In this document: positions 46,069 through 58,581 of the stretch, in pieces
Position numbering within the stretch: position 1 is the stretch's first letter
Layout: the number at the start of each line of letters is the position of its first letter
Assembly: GCF_036417845.1 (NCBI RefSeq)
Contig: NC_089981.1
Coordinates: 8,945,501 to 9,009,500 of the forward strand
Length of the DNA stretch: 64,000 nt
Source of the DNA: Apteryx mantelli
Lineage: Eukaryota > Chordata > Aves > Apterygiformes > Apterygidae
Reading direction: 5' to 3'
Notes under the pieces: generated by a model
Seen by the model: only the letters and a program-made list of their open reading frames with translations
What the model was told of the DNA's origin: nothing
The model's database searches: none
Program-made: the position numbers and the translations under genes

Positions 46069-47892
46069 GTTCTTGCAGATGCTCTTGGAAGTTGTTTTTG
46101 CAGAATGAGAAATGGAGCTAGACATTCAGGCTGTCTGTTTCATCCTCTGTAGTTTTCAGCCCTGGCAGAGATGTGGACTGCTCTCGTGACACATAAGAAG
46201 CAGCTTGGAGCTGAGAGATTTTGATGAAACTGCCTGAAGTGCTCCGAGAGGTCATCAGAGGAGAATAGCAGGCAAACTGTTGGAGACTAGCAAATATAAA
46301 CTGTGTAAGTTTTCTGATCTTGCTTCTTTGCTTTGTTCAAGCATGACTATGAAATCCTGCCTTTGAAAAGAGGCATTACTGTTGAGTGGCTTTTGTGAGG
46401 TGCATTTTATGAAGTAGAAAGAACTCTAATTTTTTTTTTACCCTTTGTTTTAATTGGTGTCTTCTTTGCTTATTTTTCAGTTATATGCCATTTCCAGAAA
46501 TATCTGTCAAAAGGAAGTTTCTGGTGTTACAGAGTCAAGGAGTCAATAGGTAGCTGCAGCACTGCCTATGTACTCAGTCTTAACTTGTCCCCTCTAGCTG
46601 TACACATCGTGGCAACAATGCTCTTAACTCACACGCTTTGGGCCTCCCCACACTGCTTTCCCTCTGCCCATGGAGTGGCATGGAGATAGGGCTGGAGACA
46701 CGAAAGAATATTTCCTCTGCTGCTGAACTTGGAGGGTGGAAGAGGCAGAGATCGCGTGAGAAGGAAGTGATTGACCTGTGATTGTGGAACAGGATTAAGA
46801 TCCCAAAGGACTTGCCAGTATTGTGGACATTGTTATGCAGTTCTTGCTGTCTATCCTTTCAGTGTAGAAACTGAACACTAGTGATACTTGCGTACTGCAC
46901 TAGAGTGCAGCAAAGGTGAATACAAGGGTGTTGGTGAATAAAGGAGATTCAGCAGCGGTGTATTTATTACCCCCGTGGCATCACAAGTGTGTTTATGGGG
47001 GGTTCCATGCCTAGTCCAGAACTTGGCTGAGGTGTACAAAAACCTTACTGACACATCGTTAATGCAGATTATCTCCAGTATTCACCCATGTACTGTAGGA
47101 AAGGTGGTCTGAGGAAATACAAGCCTGCTCTTTTGGAGACTGAGGTCGCAACCCAGAAACTCATGAGCAATAACTGGGACCAATCCACACAAGATGTAGC
47201 CCAGTACAGCACATATAGGACAATGACTCTCCTGCTTCAGGTTTCCTGGCATCCCTTGAACATGGTCTGATTTCACTTAGGGCGCCTTAAAGACAGTTTG
47301 TGCCTAAAGGCACATCTCTGCTAAACAGACATGAGGTAGGTGTCCACTTTACCTCCTCCAGAAGGATCTACACTGAGAGTTGAAGTGATGTTAATTAGCC
47401 AGCTGCCTTGTGTCATGATGTGAATACTGACGGTTGCACAAAAATGCATGGACATTCTACCAGAGTCAGAGAGCAATAGCAAGGACTAGTTCTGTTGAAT
47501 TCCTTCAGAGGGTTGAAAAAGAAGGTATGTTCACTGCTTGAGCAGAATTCCTTAGGGAATGACTAACGTGTTGAGACTCAAATCAAAACATGCACTATCC
47601 TCAGTCACTTTTTCGTTTCCAAATCAACACTTCAAAAGTGGATGTTTAGGGAACCTAGCAACTAGTCTTCCTTTTTAAAAGGGGCAAAGATCAGAAATAT
47701 GAATCTGGAGGATATTTCCACCAACTCCCTCAAATCAATAAACGGAGCTCGCTATTACACATTTCAGTAATACATTCTGAGTTAGATATCAACTGTCACT
47801 CCTTGAGAGAAGCATTGACTTTGAAAGGAAACTTTCCCCAAAAGACATAAAAGGGAATATATTGATATTGAACATACCAATGATCGACATGG

Positions 47893-48898
47893 ATGTGTAC
47901 TGATAGCACTGTGTTTCTAATGCCATCACAGGTGGCTTTATTCTGTGCTTCAGGTCCTGTCTACGTGACATATGTGAAGAACAAAAACAATGTGACGGAG
48001 TTTGTCTTCCAGGGACTCACACAAGATGATACATTAGCAAAAGCATGCTTCACATTCTTCTTAGTCTTCTATGCCACTATTATTCTTGGAAACCTGCTTA
48101 TCATCATCACTGTACAGAACAGTCAACAGCTGGACTCTCCCATGTACTTCTTCCTGAGCTGCTTGTCCTTTGTAGATATCAGTTACTCTACTGTCACTGT
48201 TCCCAAACTCATTTGTGACCTTCTTGCTGAAAAGAAGACCATCTCTTTTGTGGGCTGCATAGCACAGCTCTTTGGGGTCCATCTCTTTGCCTGCACGGAG
48301 ATGTTCATGCTCATAGCAATGGCGTATGATCGTTACACTGCTATATGCAAGCCGCTTCATTACACAAGCATTATGAACAAGCATGTGTGTGGCCGGCTGG
48401 TGGCAGCTTCGTGGGTGGGAGGCTGTGTGCACTCCCTGGTGCAGACCCTGCTCACCACTCAGCTATTGTGGGCCCAATGAGATCAGCCACTACTTCCGTG
48501 ATGTACACGCTTTGTTGAAGCTGGCCTGCACTGACACCTACGTGGTTGGTTGCATCGTGGTTGCCAATAGTGGTCTGATTTCCTCGGGCTCTTTGCTTGT
48601 TCTTGTTGTGTCCTACGTCATTATTTTGGTCTCTTTGAGGACACACTCTTCCAAAGGGTGTCTCAAAGCACTCTCTACCTGCACCTCCCATATCACTGTT
48701 GCACTTCTGTTCCTTGGGCCATGCATTTTCATCTCTATGCGCCCTTCCACCATCTTCTCAGCAGACAAGATAATCTCTGTGTTTTACACCATCATCACGC
48801 CTATGCTCAATCCCTTGATTTACACCCTCCGAAATGAAGACATGAAAAAAGCCTTGAAAAAGCTGTGGAGCAGAAAAGCAAAGAGGAGTGAGACATGA
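47893..48898 (+). pseudogene. Olfactory receptor OR2, copy R (OR4-like, full length with one frameshift)
   Basis: The only full-length OR2. Frame 1 gives KNKNNVTEFVFQGLTQDD, ILGNLLIII (TM1), PMYFFLSCLSFVDISYS (TM2), FVGCIAQLFG, MAYDRYTAICKPLHY, and runs to about 48462. There LTTQLLW replaces the expected SLPFCGP, so about 2 bp are missing or 1 bp extra. The other frame continues [12 protein letters not shown]5, [11 protein letters not shown] (TM6) and [19 protein letters not shown] (TM7 and tail) to the stop at 48898. Other defects: the loop 2 FCDV cysteine is Arg (YFRDV), and no ATG sits at the normal position before KNKNN; the nearest in-frame ATG is about 29 codons upstream. The frameshift could in principle be an assembly error, but three separate lesions argue for a true pseudogene. 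Confidence 0.85.
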
Positions 48899-51800
48899 AA
48901 CAACAGGGTGAGTGTTTGTAAGATGACTGTAGCTCAAGAAACCATGGGGAGGCAAAGAGAAGTGATCAGGAGGGACTTTTCAGGAATGTTATTCTATTTT
49001 TAGCATGGCTGTTCGGAGTAGAACTGAAACTAAATTCAAGGTTTCATATAGCTCTCATCTTTCTTTGGAAACTGTCAGTCAAAAGGATGTGAGCATATTG
49101 TCACCAGTCAAACCCAAGCCTTTGGGGTGGTATTGTGGCTTTTACCTTTAGACACCTTAGAGCTGTGTAAGTCTCAGGTCTAGGCTTCTCCTGGCATTAA
49201 GAGGAATAACTAGGTATTTTGAGAGGTTATGCTTTCCCACTAGCTCCTGTGAGCTTCGGAGAGTGGTGTCTGCTCACGTTTCTACACAAAAAAAGTGATG
49301 GTGGTGCTAAGCTTCCAAGAGAAAGCAAATCCTTCAGGATGGCACAGCACAAGCAGGTTTCATCTCACATATATTGGTGTGCTGACATGAGGTGCCTCAA
49401 CTTGAGAGAGCTGCTGAAGACAGCAAGAGACCTTTGAGGGGACTGCGATTCATTGCATGGTAAAATAGGAGCATGAGAGGAGCAGGATGCTGCACTAGGT
49501 GTCTGCCTTACAGTGAAGGGTGACATACACCGTACTAGACTTTCCAAGGCTCCCAGGAACACTGATGGACACAGAGGCCGTTCCTCAATGCCAGGCATTA
49601 ACTCCGATTTTCAGCAGTCTGTGCCAACCTGGTGTCTCTGGGAACGCTTCATTTAAAGGAGCTCTGCTAACACCTTTCCAAGGCCTTGACCTTATGTCAT
49701 AGCTGAGCTTTATAATCTATCAGAGCAGCAATCCAAGCATGGTTAAATACCATAGTCAATGTTGGAGCCACAATCCAGTTTAATCGTTGGGACATTTTTC
49801 ACCGCTTTATTTAGAGACTGAATGAAGTTTCATACTTTGGCCAGTCGTCTGGTGCTTTACACTACAAAGATCTAAGGAATAGGCATCTCAGTGGAAATAC
49901 AGGTATCTAATATCTCTCCATACTCCATAAGATATAACCTAATTCCTAGCTGAACACTGAAAATTTCCCTAAAATTCTTAACAGTACTGTTCTTGATCCA
50001 TCGAGTTTTCCTCAACTGTTTGCAGCAGGGAAACCCCCAAATGCCCCTAGGACCTCCTGACTCTGGGCAATGCTGTTCTACCGCAAATGGATTTACTTTA
50101 GCATTGCTGTCATGACAAGTGATTCAAGGCAGGGATTTTCCCAGATCTCCTCCTGGAACTGAGATTTGGGGAAGGGAAGAAGAGGAACAGGATTCTGGAT
50201 GGTGGATCAGAAGGCTTTCTTAGAAAAGCAAACTGTAGATTTGAAGAGACAGCAGCTCTTTAACATTTTAAATTCCCTAATTTTGTCTGGGTTTCTCCAG
50301 GTGGAGACTAAGGGATAGGTGAATGCAGGGCTTAGATGAATGCGGGGCTTATGAAAATCTGTTCTTTTTGATGATATTTGTCAGAAAGCATATTTAGGTT
50401 TGAGATTGTGATTCTTGATTGAAACATGCTGCCAGTTCTGCTGATGCTTAGCTCGAGATGGCTTTGACTATCTTAAACATCAGCGCAGAGAGAGGTGTGC
50501 AGACATGACTCATTGCTGTGCAGGGAAGCTCTTTGATGACAACCTACCTGTCTTTTTCTGGAAGAGTAGTAGTGTACATTGCTCTTCCCAGAGACCTGTA
50601 AACATACACAGTAAAGTAAAATGATGCCTGTGGTTTCTTCTCAAGCTATTTCCTTCCTGTGAGCTGGGAGTCCACTGAAAGAGACAATTTTGGACAACTC
50701 AGAAATCTGGTTTAAAAAGCTCACATCTCTGTCCAAGATAAGGACAGCGCAACACTGATACGTGTAAAAACTGTGATCTTCACATATCTGATGATACTTA
50801 ATGATGAGAAACAAGAGATAAACCTTGAGCTTCAGGCTCTGCAGCAACAGAAAGATGACAACTAGCAGGACCAAAGGGCTACATTTTCCTGAGACTTGTA
50901 AAATCCTTCTTTAGGGTGCCATAGATGGTCACAGGGACACAATCTTTGCTATAGTTACGCACAGCTTTAAGGAGAGGAAGTCAGGGGAAATAACAGCCCT
51001 AACAGGCTTGCAGTGAAATGCAAAGGGAATCCGCAAGACCTCTTTCCATCCCCCTTTGACTGTAAACCTTATGCAGAGGCAGGAACCTCTCGCCTGTCTG
51101 AGATTAATTCTGTCACTTTCAGCTCAATAAAGATTTCAACTCCTTCTGCCAACTGAGGGACAGCATTTGTAAACTCAGCCAGAAGGGATGAAACATCTAT
51201 TAGCACTAGAACACCTATCCTTAGAGCTAGCTTAGTTGAATTGATAAAAGGATTCCAAAGCCTTTCCCAACTTTCTCATCTCCCAGAAATGATTGGTCGT
51301 TTAGTCTCAAAATCACATTGATGGCAGACATGTAGTTGGTAAGTCACCATCTTATTTTGGCATTTTTTTAAGTGAAAGAACACTGCAGCTTGATTAACTT
51401 TCAAATTATGTCCAATGTCCTTAAAATAACTACCGGTTCACTCAGTTGCCTCAAGTGGATTGCTGATATGTGGAGATGAAAAGCAGGAATAAGTTCTTGT
51501 TACTTCACAATGGTAGCAAAATTAGAAGTCAATCTTTTCTGCATTGCTGTAGTTTTTCATGTTTCCAGGCAGAAGGGGAAAAAGGAGGTAGTAATGAGTG
51601 ACAGAAGAGGGAGATTTAACAGAAGAGGGACAGTTACTTTCCCTAGTGTTTGGGGGGCAAAAACACGGGTGTCTCTTCTCCAAGATTTCCTTTGCAGAAC
51701 TTCAGGTTCTGTGTGTTGCACTGGAAGAGGCTACTCCTTTCAAATACTGAAGACGTAGCAGAAGTGGCCGTAAATTCAAATCACATTTCTTTTCCCCTCT

Positions 51801-52070
51801 TAAATATCTTTGAAAGCTTTTTCTCATCTTGACGGACTGGTGGTTTTCCTACATGAGCAAACGTTCCTAATAGAACAGAGAACTGCAATTCTGTGCCACG
51901 CACTCCTCAGGCAGGAGTCCTGTTTGTGCTTGGAACTTGCAAGTTAAGAGTCAGGATTCCTCCAGCTTTCAGCAGCAGAGGAACACAGTCTTTCAAGATA
52001 GAAGTTGCAGATACAACCAGTTAAAAGTCCACCTAAAAGCACTTCTAACAATTAAGTACCTTTCTGAATC
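48899..52070. other. Intergenic DNA, right arm
   Basis: Counterpart of 2859-5900 (L1) and 23459-26535 (L2). No gene recognised. Near 50330 a doubled GAATGCAGGGCTTA / GAATGCGGGGCTTA motif is specific to this copy. Confidence 0.6.
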
Positions 52071-53090
52071 TCACCCTTGGAAGGGTGAGATCAAATCTTC
52101 CTTGGAAGTCCTACTCTTTGTACCAAGGTTTTGATAAATTTTCCCCAAACAAAGTTCTCTTTCTAACAAGTCTGCTGAAGTTTCTCTGATATGACCTAAA
52201 ACTCTCCTCAGAGCATCCTTCACCTCCTTATTCCTTAGGCTGTAGCTGATAAGATTCAGCACTGGAGCCACCACTGTAGAGAACAGAGAGGCCCATTCAT
52301 CTCGGTCCAATGAGTAGCTGGATGTTGGGCTACCGCACATAAAAATGGTGCTCCCATAAAACAAGAAGAGAGCTCTCAGATGGGAAGCAGAGGTGGAGAA
52401 GGCTTTGCATCTCCGCTTGGAGGAGTGGATCCTCAGGGTGGTGGAGATGAGGTAGATGGAGGAGATTAGAATTGCCAGAGATGTGAAGATGCCACGAAAC
52501 ACACCAAAAACGGGAAGTACCATCTCTTTGCTATAGGTGTCAGAGCATGAAAGCTGGATCCTAGGGGGATGTCACAGAAATAATGACCGATAACACCAAA
52601 GTCACAGAAAGCGAATGTGAAGGTGGAGATAGTTTGCGCAAGTGCGTGGACAAAGCCAGTGAAACAGGAGATGATTAACGTCTCTGTACAGGCTTTTGAG
52701 GACATGACAGTTGCATAAAGGAGAGGGTTACAGAGAGCCACATGCAGTCATATGTCGTTACTGCCAGCAGGAGACACTTAACACTAGCCATGAGGAGACA
52801 AGTGAATAGCTGTGCCACACAGGCACTGACTGAAGTGGCTCTCCTCACTGCTGAAGAGTTCACCAGCAACCTTGGGGAGAGAGCTGAGGAGTAACAGAAA
52901 TCCACAGAAGCCAAGTTACTGAGGGAAAGGTACACAGTGCGTGAAGCCGGGGGATCAACCTTCATCTACATGATCCTCCCAAGATTCCCTATTAATGTGC
53001 TTAAAAAAAGCGGGTTACCTTCACCTCTTGGCTTCCTGTTAGTCCAGAGAGGATAAACTCAATGGCCACACAGTGATTCCTCTCAGGCAT
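52071..53090 (-). pseudogene. Olfactory receptor pseudogene OR1, copy R (class II, OR5/8/9-like)
   Basis: Third copy of OR1, in reverse orientation. The ATG (53088-53090) and first ~30 codons lead into the same premature stop and TM1 loss as in L1 and L2. Further down: YLSLSNLASVDFCYSS, LAVTTYD in place of MAYD, ALCNPLLYATVMSS in another frame, FAFCDFGVIGHYFCDI, and an open last third with FSTSASHLRALFLFYGS and [24 protein letters not shown]. It lacks the private TGA of L1. The terminal region has an AGGGTGAGAT doubling near 52077-52091. Confidence 0.88.
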
Positions 53091-54693
53091 GTTGCTAGCA
53101 CACTCATATTATCTCCTGACAGGAAACTGGTTCAACACCCAGAAGTGATGGGAAACTGGCAACACACAATTGATTGTCTCAGTAGCCACAAGGAAGTACG
53201 GCGCATTTTCATCACAGCTTCTGACTAGACTTCTTGAATTACGCATTGAAATGACTTGTGATACAAGGGAGTACTGTTCCTATTTTTCAGGTGAGATAAG
53301 AAAGCGCAGAAAGATAAAATAATTTATTTAAAAGGTAACAGCAGCACTACAATGGTTTTCGTGTGCCCTCTTTCTCCTTTTTTAAGGAAAAAAGTCTGCT
53401 TTTCTTGAGGACGTCTATGGAGCACTCTTCTCCCCTCACTCGGGGCCACGGTTGGGTGTACAGTATCGTCCAAATGGCCCACTCCAAGGACAATGGCCCA
53501 CTTGTTCCTGAAATCATTCTAGTTCAGACATCATTCTTCCTGTATTGCAATCACCAATACATTTTTTGCCTCTTAGCTAACTACCCCGGGCATTGGTAGC
53601 AGGGTAGTTAGAGCTCAGTATGGGCCAAAAAGTCCATTAAAAAGGCAAAGCAGCCCCCGTTCAGCCTTGCTGAAATAGGAATACAATGGTTAGGCTGCAG
53701 CTGTGCCAACTTGCTAAGACCTGCCTTAATTACATGGACCTCCACCACCCTGACCTTTGGGACTGCAACTTGTAAACATACAAATAACAAATCCACATCC
53801 TGGCAGAAGAAAGTAAGAGCTTCCTCTCTTGAAAGAAATGGTGCCAAGCACTAAATGGCAACAGCAGCAGGAAAACCCAGCTTTGCATCTTCCCAAAGAG
53901 GAGCAGATACCACAAGATCCTCCAGGTTTGGCTGAGAAAGGATTTCTCATTTGCTTGCATCCCCGTTGTCAAGGAAAAGTGGCCATTTTCTGCTCAGGAA
54001 TAAATTGGGAAGAGTCACCAAATGAAATACTTTCCATTTAGAGGGTGGAAAATCTCATGCTAAAAGGGAAGGAATCCTGAACAAAAAGGGAATCAGTCAT
54101 CCCTGTAAAGGTTCTACCAGCTTCACCTCACATGAAAAATTATTGTTAATCTATTGGAGGTTACCAGTAACCTGGCTGACGCTCTCAAAGCGGAGTTCTT
54201 ATCATGTGGGTGACTGAATGGAGGTTTCAATTCTTGCTGAGGTCTGTTTCTAGCATAGGCTTCAAGGTATTGCATAGGTACAAAACTATTCTCTTACTGA
54301 CCTGTTTCATCCAGAAAGGCAAGAGTAGATACTGTAGATACCAAGCCAGTTTATTCCCCCCTTGAGCCATATCTTCAGAAGTACTTGCCCATTTCAAGAA
54401 GCAGACAGCAGGATTAAAACCTGCCTATAATGGTTAGGTACACAGTTTAAGTGAGCAAAATGCTTACCCTGCTTAGATGCACAAAAGACCAGACTGCGTT
54501 TACACACTGAGTTAGCTTTGCATAGCTGGCTGTTGTTTATCTCCAACCTACCCAACCTTTTCTGCCCGAAAGCACAGCAACTAGCCCAGTTAATTCTCAG
54601 AAAAGGGCTTCAATGAGCTTGCTATCAAGAGGTTGCTCTCTTCCATGGACTACTTGGGAAACTGAAGGAGGAAATTTCCCTCTCCTGCCCCAA
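53091..54693. other. Intergenic DNA, right arm
   Basis: Counterpart of 191-1833. No gene recognised. The minus-strand frame 53730-53972 gives the same 80 residues as 910-1152 in L1. Confidence 0.6.
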
Positions 54694-54872
54694 CGTGAGT
54701 GATCAAACACTGGATTAGGTGCAAATTTGTAGAATCTCCATCTGTGCTGACATTTAAAATTCAGCTGGATCGGGCCGGAGCAATCTGATCTGACTGAACC
54801 TGCTCTGAGGAGGAGGTTGGACTTGATGACCTCCAGAAATCCTTCCCAACCTAAATTATTCTATGATTCTAT
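54694..54872 (+). mobile_element. Old CR1 LINE 3'-end fragment (unit R)
   Basis: Inverted counterpart of 10-190 and 20660-20839, ending CTATGATTCTA. Older and more diverged from consensus than the ORF2-bearing CR1. Confidence 0.8.
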
Positions 54873-55002
54873 CTGCAGATTGAAAATGATCTTTTTCATC
54901 TCTAAAATGAAGAAATAGGGCTACCTTCCTTGCATGAAGGTGCGAGATATTTTATGCCGTATTGTTGCAGAAATAAACTCTTATTTCAAAAGCTACAAAC
55001 AT

Positions 55003-58000
55003 TTCATGTACCTTCGTAAGAGTGAGTAGCTTCCTTCTTCACTTCAAAGACATCTTACTGAAACAAGTCAGAAGATTTATCTAAATAGAAAAACTTTAGG
55101 ACTTCACACTTGCAATAGAGCCCCTCCCTGCTCCAGGTAAATGCCCAGATAAAGGTTCTTTGCTTCGATGTTTGCAGAACTACGCAATTCAGTACTACCT
55201 TTGGAGCAACAGCTCATTCTTTTCCCTATATGTTGCAGCTGACCTGCAGCCTGGGGGTTGTGAAACATTAGTGGAGTGACACGCTGAGAAACAACTTCAA
55301 TATGAAATGTGATATTCTAAGTGTGATATTCTAACACTCAGCTTGCCGCTTTGGAATTCTTTCTTCAGAAAAATGGTGTTACTGAAGTACTTGGTGTATT
55401 TAGGACTCTCGATGCAGTTTAATGTCTGTAAATTAGATCTCCTGCAAGACACCAGGCCTTAATTAGGAGTCTCAGCAGGTGCACTGTAATGAAGAATCTT
55501 TCTGTGAATTAATCTCCCCTACCCTTGGTTACGGGTCTAGTCAACATCTATTCTGGGCTCCCCCTTTAGACAAAGGGAGCAATATCACCTTCAGAGGACA
55601 ATTCATCCCATCTTAAGATAAGTGTGATAAGCAGAAGGAATCATCCTCTAAGGGTGTCTTTGTTGTCATTGATCATAGGACATGCCCGTTTCATTCCCTG
55701 CCCTTACTACTTTTTACTAGTGAAACTGATGACATAAGTGTCCTAGCAAATTCAGTGAACCCTCGTCATGTCTGTCCCTATCAACTCACAAACAAAGCTT
55801 AACAAAGCTTTAGACTGCAAACTTTAATACAAATTCTTTTAATAATAACAAGACCATATTCACGTAAATAGCAGTACAGTGTAAGATATCAGAGGAATCA
55901 GTTCTGCTTATCTGACTCTGAAGAGCTGCAGCGCAACTCCGTGGAGTTTAAGCATTAGGAATGCCATCTGAATGTGAATCCATCTCTGTTATTAATTATG
56001 ATCAAACTTGATAATTCTTCCTCTCATTAAAATGCACAGTCCTGATACACAGTTAGCTGGTTTTTCCACAGAAGACTCCTGTCGTCTCTAATAACACATC
56101 TACCGTTGGACTCGTGTCCTTTGTTAGATAACCTCTTTGGCTCATGGACCATCTAGTTTCAGGCAGCCTGCTCATCTGTGGAGCAGATATTTTGCTGTGA
56201 TAACCTGTTCATGTGTGGACCATCCAGGCTCAGATTATGTGTCCATCCATTTTTCTTCAAATGCAGATAGAAGATTCTTCAAGTAGGTAATTGCTGCTGA
56301 TTTGCTTAGAATTCTGGTGCCTCTGCCTTAACACTGCCTTTGCACTTGCACCTAATCCCACATATAATTTTCTTCTAAGGTCCTTGAATAATTAACTCTT
56401 TTGAAGAAAAGAAAAATAATGGTCTATTGGAAGATGTTGACATAGATATCATGCTTTAGTAACAGCTTGCCATTAACCTCTCTCCCTGTTCTTGCAATAT
56501 CACTGGACACTTATTGAAATTACTTTACGATAAGATGATGAAGACAGCTGTTCTGGGAAGCTGAGGAGCCTTTGAGACATATGAACAAAGACCCTTCCCC
56601 TGATTCTGGCAGGAGTTTAAGGACATCTCTACCTGCCAGGAAAGCTAGCTTACTTGTGCTTCTTCGAGGGCTTAGAGGTTGTTCGACAAACTGTTGGCCT
56701 TCAGAGCAGAGAGCTGAATTGGGTTACTCAGCTGAAGAGTGATCTGCTCTGACTGTCCCTAGCAGGGAAAGTCATCAGTGGGGCTTAGGCAGGCAGAAAT
56801 GTCCCAGGTAACGCAGCCTTAGTTGGACTGTGCTTACAGTGGCTGCTCGTGCTGTGGAGTGGGGGCGACTCCTGGGACAATGAATGTGCAGTGCCATGTG
56901 TAAGATGATGAGTGAGGGAAGCTCGTCTGTCTGGGCTGCACCGTGAGGTCTGCAATGTATTTGCATTGGACCGAGTCCTCTTCCAGACTGCATTAGACTG
57001 GCAATGTAATGGCTTCCGGAGTTCTCGTCTAGACTATGAGAAAGCCGTGGTGTTCAGGAGATAGCTGGGTTAAAAGTGGATCAACAGGTATTGCTTGTCT
57101 GGGTTATTTATCTTTCTTTCCTGCAGTCCTCTCTCACAGTTTAGTCAGGAATATCTGCAACCTCCATGGTATTCTAGGAAGCATGAAAATGTTTGCTTGC
57201 AGAAAATTTGTGCTTCTAGATGCTGCCAGAGTTGCTCTGGGAACTGACTGGTTACTGCTTAATGACACCTGTCAGTCTTAATGATAAAGCTATGGCTATG
57301 GAAGAGTGGAACATATTTCTTCCTCAGACACTACGTTTACACATTAAGGGGTCTAAGTGGTTCAGGATGGGCAGAATGGGTTGCTCTGAGTGATGACCCA
57401 GTGAGAGGGAGTGTAGCTTTTTATGGGACCTTTACTTGCAGTCCTTCCTAAGGATAGGGAAAAATGGTCTTACACCCATTTGTCTAATAACTCTGTGTGT
57501 TGAGGCAGTGTTATAGCAGGTTACGTTTCCTTCTCTGTGCTACTTCCATGGCCAAAGCAGCTGAGACTGAAGTCTTTCTCTACTGAAGCCAGTGGCTTTT
57601 TGTTCTCTATGAGCCAGCTCCCTGAGTCAGATGGAATGTGATCCAAAACCAGAACTCAGGGCAGCATTAAGCTGCATTAACGTGGACTTGAAATAATTCC
57701 ATAAACCTGAGCTGGTCACTCTACACTCTTCCTGTAGTTCATAGATATAAATATAGACCTTTCAAGGGAGACAGAGACAGGTGTGATCAAACTATGGAGG
57801 CAAACAGACTTTTATTTGCCTTCATGAGCTATAGAAAGAGCCTACAAGATTGGTTTATGCTTTGGCAGCTCATTAACAGAAGTCTAAACTTAAGTAAGAT
57901 GAATCCCAGCCTCAGCATTTGTAAAAAATTCTTCTGTGTGCACATTTTTAGCCTGCGATGCATGTGAATTGGTTCAAGGATATTCACCCACAACAAAAGA

Positions 58001-58581
58001 GGGTAGGCTGTCCCTCAGGACCACCTGCTGTGTGGTAACTTTGTTCTTGCATGGAAGACTCGAGTCACCCACATCACTAATACTGTAAAGAGTTTAAGGT
58101 GCCTGATGAATGTGACCCACTATTGCTAAAAGGTTAATGATCACCTTCAGACTGGGAGTCAGGAAAAAAAAGGCTACGTGATGTATGAGGTAAGAGAATG
58201 GAAACAGAACATGGAAGCGATACTGCTGAAGTGGTACTAGTTAGCAACAGTTGAAAACAAAGCTGGGATGTCTTCAAGGCATCAAACTTGAAAGTAAAAA
58301 CTTAGGTGAAACTAAACGCCTTCAAAAGTGTCACAATCGTTCTTTCTCACAGTAAAGCTGTAGCTCTTGCTATTACAGAAAAGTCTTTAATATTACAGTT
58401 ATATCTTACTTCACTTCTGCATTCACTTTTCTCCTACTTCTGTTGCATAACGAGCAATTATTTCAGAATAAATTCATCCATGAACAGCTGTACTCATCAT
58501 TTTAATTTTTTAAGCACCTGTTCCAACTCCTTTGGAGGTTTTATTGACTGACAAACAATTTTCTCCATGTAACAGTCCGTT
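55003..58581. other. Single-copy flank beyond the right arm
   Basis: Homology to L2 ends at about 55002. No gene recognised here; the frames at 56775-56993 and 57036-57281 are short and without domains. Confidence 0.6.

Larger units (their letters stand above)
44839..47892. other. Intergenic DNA, right arm
   Basis: Counterpart of 6373-9665. Contains AATAAA at 45099-45104 after OR3-R, (GA)n at 46038-46066, an 88-bp stretch (46256-46343) and a ~204-bp stretch (46587-46790) absent from L1, and the site (about 45680-45740) where L1 has about 530 bp more. No gene recognised. Confidence 0.6.
33990..55002 (-). repeat. Segmental duplication unit R (right, inverted arm)
   Basis: The complement of L1, with the same element order and including about 120 bp beyond the edge of L1 that is also seen at the start of L2. 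Position 33990 matches the cut end of the L1 CR1 (20526) and 55002 matches the start of L2 (about 20527). The CR1 5' end and its 83-bp flank (33656-33989) exist only here. Differences from L1 include extra sequence at 46256-46343 and 46587-46790 and a missing ~530 bp near 45735. Confidence 0.95.
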
